In this document: in pieces, positions 57,781-64,000 of the stretch
Layout: every line of letters begins with the position of its first letter
Position numbering within the stretch: the stretch's first letter is position 1
NCBI GenBank assembly: GCA_021442155.1
Contig: CM038222.1
Span: forward strand, 61,416,266 to 61,480,265
Reading direction: 5' to 3'
DNA: 64,000 bases
Origin: Cymbidium sinense
Lineage: Eukaryota > Streptophyta > Magnoliopsida > Asparagales > Orchidaceae
Made by a program: the position numbers and the translations under genes
Notes under the pieces: generated by a model
The model's input: the letters and a program-made list of their open reading frames with translations, nothing else
Database searches by the model: none
Told to the model about the DNA's origin: nothing

Positions 57781-58690
57781 CTAATTACTTATGCAAATTT
57801 ATTTTTCGTGGAGAAGAATAAAATTCAATGATAATTTTTCTATACTTTATTGATATTTTATAATAATAAAAATATATAATATATATTGTTTCAGATATAC
57901 GTGAGACATATGTATTCATAACTAATATCTATCCCAATACATCATCAATATATTTAAATAAAAATAATAAACCTATTCAGAATAATAACTTTTAACTTAA
58001 ATATTATATTAATAAAATAAGTTAATTAATTATTTAATGTAATTATTTAATATTAATATTATATTCTTTATTGTGCTTTTTATTTTATAACTTTTTTATA
58101 ATATTCTTTTTTATTTTTCTAAAATAATTATAATATTTATTCTTAAGTTAGTAATATATATTTAGTTCACAATTGCTATCAATCTTATTTTATATTTTTT
58201 TTCATTTTATATTATTTTTTAAAAATATTTATTTAACACATTTTTAACATATTTTTATTTTTTATTTTTAAAAACAAATTATATTATTTTAAAATACTCA
58301 AAAATAATTTTTTGACATTTTAAATATTTTTAAAATCAACTATCACAACAATATATTTATTTTAAATCAAAATATAAATGAGATAAATTAAACACAAAAA
58401 ACAAAATACAAAAATAAAAAAAATCACAAATTGCCACTCTAATCTTTATAATTTAATCAAGTAGATAACTTGATTATCCGTGATTTTTGTTGCAAGTTGC
58501 TAATGAGTAATTAATTCAAATGAAATTATAAATTTAAATTTCATTTCACTAACAAATTTCCCATTTTGTGAGGCTTAATCAACAATTTAACTTTATCAAA
58601 AATAATCGTGCCTAAACTAACAACGGTCACCAGGCAGGTGCCAAATGCCTCGATTTTGAATCCGTAACGGTCATATGCCCATTAGGGCAT
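57781..58690. other. AT-rich intergenic DNA
   Basis: Between the J-domain gene and the DUF2470 gene. A GC-rich patch at 58615-58720 (GGCAGGTGCC, GGGCATGAGCACC) stands out but no function could be assigned. Confidence 0.45.
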
Positions 58691-58699
58691 GAGCACCCC

Positions 58700-59610
58700 C
58701 GGCAGAGGCCCTTTGAGAGCGGTTATATTTTTTTTCTTTGTTTTCTATTTTCTATTTTTATTTTCATATTTATATTTCAATATAAAATAAAATATATTTA
58801 ATAATAATAATAATTTTTAAAAACTCTCAAAATATCTTATAATTAATTTGAGTTTTTTTAAAAAAACAAATTTTATTTTTTATTTAGAAATAAAAATAAA
58901 AACACTTAAAAATACATCTAACAAATATATTTTTTAAAGAATAATATAAAAATATATAATATAAAATACAAAACATAATTGATACCAAAAAAACTCTTAA
59001 AGTGTAAACAATCCTTCAAAAATTTCACAAGAGAAATAATCAATTTTCTAAGAGATCGTTTGATATCACTTTAATTTTTTTATTTTTTTGTTGTTATTTT
59101 ATTTTCTTTATATTTTGTTCTAAATAAAATACATTTGATGATAATTATTATTTTAAAAAATATTCAAAACATCTAAAAATTATTGAGTATTTTTAAAAAT
59201 AAAATAATTTATTTTTGAAAATAAAAAATAAAAACACATTAAATAAACATATTTAAACAAAAGTATAAAATATATAATAAAATTGATCCCAAACTGCCCC
59301 TAAACAGGGGCTGAAGGAAACAAACCTCACATAGTAATATCCAAACAAATCTAAAACATTTAATTACAAATATCACATCAAATAGAAGAAGGGTCATTGA
59401 TTTGCAAAATACTTTCAGAAAACGTTTGTTTAAATTTTTTCCTCGCATGCTTTTTTAAAGTTTATAAATTTTAAAAATAATTTTCTGACTTTTTACAAAA
59501 TATCGTTTCCTTTCTTTATAAAATGTTTATATAAGCTTTTAAAATAAGTTTAAAACTACTTCAAAATAAAATTTTTTAAAGTAAAAGCTTATCCAAACGA
59601 AGCCTAAGAG
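58700..59610. repeat. Cluster of degenerate AT-rich foldback repeats
   Basis: Several pairs of related inverted ends: GATCGTTTGATATCACTTTA (about 59055) with AATTGATCCCAAACTGCCCC (about 59280), and CTTTGAGAGCGG (about 58710) with GATACCAAAAAAACTC (about 58982). They look like worn MITEs. A shorter AAGCTTTTAAAATAAG/AAAGTAAAAGCTTATCC pair is at 59535-59600. Boundaries uncertain. Confidence 0.4.
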
Positions 59611-59619
59611 ACATGCTTA

Positions 59620-59625
59620 TTTATT
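59620..59625 (-). terminator. Probable poly(A) signal of the DUF2470 gene
   Basis: Minus-strand AATAAA about 134 nt after the TAG at 59759-59761. Confidence 0.4.
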
Positions 59626-59758
59626 AGTGAAAAGACATGTGATTTCAAAATTTTCAACAAGCGCAAAAGAAATGCAGAGAACACCAGCGTTTAAACATTA
59701 TGAACATTTATATAATTCAAAACACAATCTTCTTTACCTGAAATCAGTTTTCTGTCGT

Positions 59759-59813
59759 CTACACAGAGGCTCTGGCAGCCTGGAGCATCTCTATAATAAG
59801 AGTCTTCACATCC
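59759..59813 (-). CDS. DUF2470 / PNPOx-like protein, last exon
   Basis: Acceptor TGTTCTACAG, then one base completing the Lys codon from the previous exon, then DVKTLIIEMLQAARASV and TAG. It forms the final helix of a DUF2470 domain. The other frame of the exon, also open, does not fit the phase set by exon 60634-60698. The short length means the call depends on phase and domain continuity. Confidence 0.75.
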
Positions 59814-60633
59814 CTGTAGAACACAAAAATGAAAATTGATTCAACAGGTCATGAACTTCGACGCAATGAATTAGTAGAAACAGAAGAGAAACTGCTTTAC
59901 CATGAGAAAGTTGAAGACTTGACAATATTTTTTAGTAAATTATTTCAATTTGAACTATAAATGTGACAACCAGTTGTGAATTTAGAAAGAGATCATTCCT
60001 TGCTCTTTAGAAACATATTATTGATCTTTACCGATGCGAGATCATGAACAGGGAAGAATGGAATAAGAAATCATATTATGATAAGGACAAGAGATGAGAT
60101 AAAAGGATTGACATAATTGAGAGACCATTTTAGAATTTATCCTGCTAAACGAACTAGATTCTTGCATGATGAATCAACTCACAAGAAATAAAATTAAGAT
60201 CACTTAGCAAATTTTGCTTAAGAACTGGCGTTTTTCGATTCAAAATTTTCGATTTTTAAAACTATTTCTTTTGCTAAAAGGCTAAAACATTTTTCAGAGA
60301 AGAACTATTCAAACGAGATCAAAATCGAATTTCAAGAAATGCACTAAAAAAGCCCTAAACTAAGCCTAAATTAGTCCATGCAGAAATACAAGAAGCAGCA
60401 ACAAGAAACAAGTACAATACAAACTATAAACAGGCCAAAAAAGGACGGTATTTCTATGAACATCTTATAATTACCAACAAAAGTGGGAGGACAGGGAATT
60501 AAAGAACTAGTTAAATGCAAGCTGAAAGTGGATCCAGTAGAATCTATAAAAATGAAATTGTTATTAAAACAGAAAAGAAGGTGAAATATTAAAAAGAAAC
60601 AAATATTGTAATTATTTATCCAAACAGTCTTAC

Positions 60634-60698
60634 TTTCTATCTTGTGCTCGTCTAGGGAAAGGAATTCTTAGCTTGTAAGTACTCCCCTGATAACCAGC
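60634..60698 (-). CDS. DUF2470 / PNPOx-like protein, penultimate exon
   Basis: 65 bp. Acceptor ATTGATACCAG, donor AAA|GTAAGA. Encodes AGYQGSTYKLRIPFPRRAQD and R plus two bases. The LRIPFPR motif is the conserved strand of DUF2470, the C-terminal domain of plastid pyridoxamine-phosphate-oxidase-like and HugZ-like (heme oxygenase or GluTR-binding) proteins. Phase 0 start and phase 2 end match both neighbours. Confidence 0.78.
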
Positions 60699-61194
60699 CT
60701 GGTATCAATGGCAATATAAAAAGGAAATAAAAAGTGTAATATCAGTGAAAAACTGAGATGATAAGCACTCTTTTTTTTTTTTGGTCAAGTCAAGAATAAT
60801 AGATTATTCCATTGCTCTTATAAGCATGCTATCATGCTAAACAAAAGGAAGCAGACTTCATTTTAAGTGAAAAACATAAAGTATAGGTCGAATAAGCCAA
60901 GAATTTTTGTTGCCAGACTATTTGATGCTAACCATGAATATTCCTAAACTCATCCTCGCAGCTACCACATCAAATAAGTCCAAGAGACATGCGTATAGTT
61001 TATTTCTATATTATTCATCATCAAAGCTTCATAATGATTACGGGTGTTTAGAATAGCTGTTTATAATAATTTTCTGACTGTTTTACTTTTCAGAAAATAA
61101 TCAGAGCTACCTTTGCCTATTAATTTTTGATTTTTTTTTAGAAAATTGTGATAAAAGCTATTAAATTATGATGGCTATCAGAAAATTTGTTTGA

Positions 61195-61237
<43 letters not shown>

Positions 61238-63718
61238 ACACCACAATAATTTTCCAAAAAAATATTTTTCCCACAGCTTTACAATCATTTTTACAAAAAA
61301 GTAATAGCTGCCCCAAAAGAACCCTAAAAGATGATTGATTAACTAGTGTATTTCACTAAAGTTCACATTCTCCTTCAAAATAAACTGGACTACAAATAGA
61401 ACTAGTTGTAATTTATGGAAGGGTAAACAAATTTGGTTTACAGTAAGCCTATAAGGCGAGAAAATTGCATATTTTTGAAGAAAGTAAATGAAGACAAAAG
61501 AACGTAAGCTTCACTAATGAAATTTAGTGAAATAGTGCTATAAACAACAGTAATGTTCACAATCATATGCAGAAAAGGTTAGGGCACCAACTCGCTCGTT
61601 TTCTAATCGATTTCAACTGGCTCATCTTAATTTCGAGTCAGCTCGAATTTAACTTTTTCATCTTATTTTGGCTCAAAATCAAATGGAGTTAACTCATTTT
61701 AATCTAGCTAACTCGGATAAAATAAAAAATAATTATTAAAAAATTATAAAATATTGAACTTGGTGCATGAAATAAAAGAAAATATGATTTTCAAAAAAAT
61801 AACACTTATATTTATAAGTATATTACATTTAATTTAAAAGATTAGAAGTTACAAAACAATACACTTAATTTTAGAAATAATTTTATTATTACAAGCATAT
61901 AAATATTATATATAAATTTAAATTAATTGTAATAAAAAATTTGATCAATCTCAAGCTATGATCCAATCTATGGCTCTAAAAGGTTCGATATGAATCATCA
62001 ATATGTTTGATTCGATCTCAAGATCTAAATTTTGCTTGATTTTTTTTGAACTAAACTAACAACCTTTAAAAGGCTGATGCAGTTAATTAGTTAATTAAAT
62101 ATTGTAGAAAGATGAACAAGGTTATACATGTAGAGGAGATAACGTTAATTTGAATCAACTACTCTTAATATTTCAATGTTATCTATATAAAAATAAATAA
62201 TATAACCTATTTAGTCCAACTTAAAAAACATCCAATATCTTACCCTTGACAAACTTTGCCATATTCACATCATCTTAATACATGCTCTTGTTACCAAATA
62301 CTAAAGTTTGTAAACATTATTTTTATAGTTTTGAACCGCTTAATATAATAATTGTGCTTGTAAAATAAGTCTTTGTAATACTTAGTAATTTTGCAACATA
62401 AATTAATTTAAATTGAAATTCTCATTGAGTAATTCATGATGAAATTTGTATTTTCTGTAATATTTGTGATCTAATACATGATCTAATTACCATCTACATT
62501 CTTTAGAGCATAAATATTCTTTAATGCAAAATTCAATATAAAAAATATGAGAATATTGATACTTAATATTTTTATCACTATGCACACTAATACATTGTTA
62601 GTTTTTTTTGAATCAGTTATCTACACTAACCCCACAATCACTTCTTTGATATATTTTGCAATATAAAATTTATCTTTAAATGCTTCATCATATATTTGAT
62701 GGCCCATATAAACATGAAACCATGTTTTGTGACTACCTTAAAATTAATTGACTTAAGCATTCTTTCAACATTGACTCTTTCCTTATAAAATAATGTTATC
62801 CTCAAAAGATTTAATCTGGAGAGACATATCCAATGAGTACTATTGGTTGCAAACAAAGAAATACTAAATAATATTGATTCACTGCTAAATGAAATGAATG
62901 GCAGATGAATAGAACATGCAAATAATTTTTTTCATGTAAATGATCTCTAGCTTGAAAATTAAATGTTATTATAATAGTATTTTTTATTCAAGTATCTTAC
63001 TCTTTTTTTATAATAACCCTCCATAAATAAATTTAAACTGATCGGTGAGGTAGATTATTGATTCACTTGATTGGAGCCAGTTATCAAAAGAAGTGGTTAA
63101 ATGAGGCATTCTGTTTATTGCCGTTGACTTCTGCATCTAAATGTTGTGATTTTTTTTAAGTTAAATATATGCTTTCTTCGGGCATGATCAAATGCCTCAC
63201 TGAGTTTACTGAGTAAGTTTGGAAGGTTTTTTTATGCTGAGAGCTTGAATTTATATGATTCCCATTTGAATCTCTTTTATCTAAATAAGCTGTTTTTCTC
63301 ATAGTTTGCTGTAAATTTTTTCAAAAAAAGAAAGACAAAATTTGAGAAATACTTTAAAGCTTTAGTATCCAAAAGACCAAAATAGTTCTGTGAACTCTCA
63401 GGTGAATAGATTATCCTATGCTTTACATGATTAACACTGAAATTATATATGTTCCCACTAGCTCAATTTCTCTTACATTATCTAATTTAATAATATACAT
63501 TGATGAAGATTTATTATCATCCTCCATGCGATTATTATCAACATAAATTATACATAACACACCCAGTCACTAAAAAAAATCCCCAAAGTCCCCAAAAGGC
63601 ATGTCAATAAATTTCAATAAGAAACAGCTAAAACTGTGGAGTACCTAGAACAAGCATGTTATCTATTATTACTGCCAGAAACAAGCAATATAAGAAAGCT
63701 ATGGGATGAGAGTATCAC
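60699..63718 (-). other. Intron of the DUF2470 gene (3.0 kb)
   Basis: Contains a likely MITE at about 61041-61325, an (AT)n run at 61198-61232, and AT-rich DNA. No further exon was found in it. A stretch at 61590-62075 has repeated CTCG/AATC words and may be an eroded MITE. Confidence 0.6.
61041..61325. mobile_element. Probable MITE in the DUF2470 gene intron
   Basis: Inverted ends GGGTGTTTAGAATAGCTGTT and AATAGCTGCCCCAAAAGAAC with imperfect pairing inward (TAATTTTCTGA, GAAAATTGTGATAAAAGCTAT). A long (AT)n run lies in the middle. Target-site duplication not resolved. Confidence 0.5.
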
Positions 63719-63769
63719 CTTAACGTTGAAACCAAGACTATCCACATCCAGCATGTAAGCAAAGTCCAC
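63719..63769 (-). CDS. DUF2470 / PNPOx-like protein, internal exon; gene continues past right edge
   Basis: 51 bp, 17 codons: VDFAYMLDVDSLGFNVK. Acceptor GTAATTTTCAG, donor AAG|GTGATA, both phase 0. It reads as the start of the DUF2470 sheet (M-x-D-x-x-G-F-x-V) and joins directly to AGYQG of the next exon. The catalytic or FMN-binding-type barrel and any transit peptide would be encoded beyond 64000. Orthologue group (At1g51560/At3g21140-like or HOZ-like) cannot be settled from 57 residues. Confidence 0.75.
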
Positions 63770-64000
63770 CTGAAAATTACTTCTTCTAATCAGCCCTGGG
63801 ATGATTGATTGCCCATTTTTTCAAAAAAAAAAACAATATGCTATAGAACAATCGAAAGGAGATATGACGACAAATCATGTATTGATTTATAGAATAACAA
63901 AATTGTTGCTCAATCTGAATAAAAATATTATTTTGCTCTATTACACTGCCGAAGTTTCAAAGCTGCTAATCCAAAGGATAGGAGCTCACAAGTAGAGTCC
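63770..64000. other. Partial intron of the DUF2470 gene
   Basis: Sequence upstream of the exon at 63769 to the window edge. No further exon recognised. Confidence 0.5.

Noticed and set aside
61580..62090. Possible hAT MITE with CTCG-rich words
   Set aside because: No matching inverted ends or 8-bp duplication could be found.

Overview
This is plant nuclear DNA, almost certainly from an angiosperm. It is AT-rich, has spliced genes with GT/AG introns, and is dominated by plant-type transposable elements: Tat/Ogre-like and other Ty3/gypsy LTR elements, a MULE, RTE-type LINEs, SINEs, hAT MITEs and microsatellites. The coding exons are GC-rich in an AT-rich background, which would suit a monocot, but the species cannot be told from the sequence.

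Three host genes can be supported, all on the minus strand. (1) 4654-5337: an intronless 227-aa coiled-coil protein of BRANCHLESS TRICHOME type. (2) 13696-57698: a 301-aa J-domain (DnaJ-like), probably plastid-targeted membrane protein. Its three exons (57414-57698, 15494-15562, 13696-14247) join in phase and rebuild one complete J domain with the HPD motif. (3) 59759-63769 and beyond the right edge: the last three exons of a protein ending in a DUF2470 domain, as in pyridoxamine-phosphate-oxidase-like/HugZ-like plastid proteins.

The main feature is intron 1 of gene 2, about 41.9 kb. From its downstream end it holds an RTE LINE remnant split by a 3.3-kb deleted gypsy element (15903-19219), a small MITE, a decayed plus-strand RTE LINE (21.56-24.3 kb), a hAT MITE (24370-24767), and a palindromic MULE whose two roughly 3.6-kb arms (26.34-29.93 and 52.27-55.9 kb) lie tail to tail. 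A 22.2-kb Tat/Ogre-like retrotransposon (29998-52185, TSD CCTCC) sits almost exactly at the centre of that palindrome. It has LTRs of about 6 kb, PBS, gag, protease, RT, RNase H, integrase, a polypurine tract, tandem arrays inside the LTRs and satellite-like tandem repeats after pol. A nested MITE cluster (55.93-56.95 kb) lies between the MULE and exon 1.

Left of gene 2 are a minisatellite (150-620), a pair of about 0.9-kb direct repeats (0.99-3.0 kb, a TRIM-like or deleted LTR element), a perfect hAT MITE (3736-4212), a very AT-rich 1.66-kb palindrome (7435-9095), and long AT-rich DNA without genes. No tRNA, rRNA, CRISPR array or bacterial-type operon was seen. Element calls rest on termini, target-site duplications and translated motifs read by eye; no database search was run.
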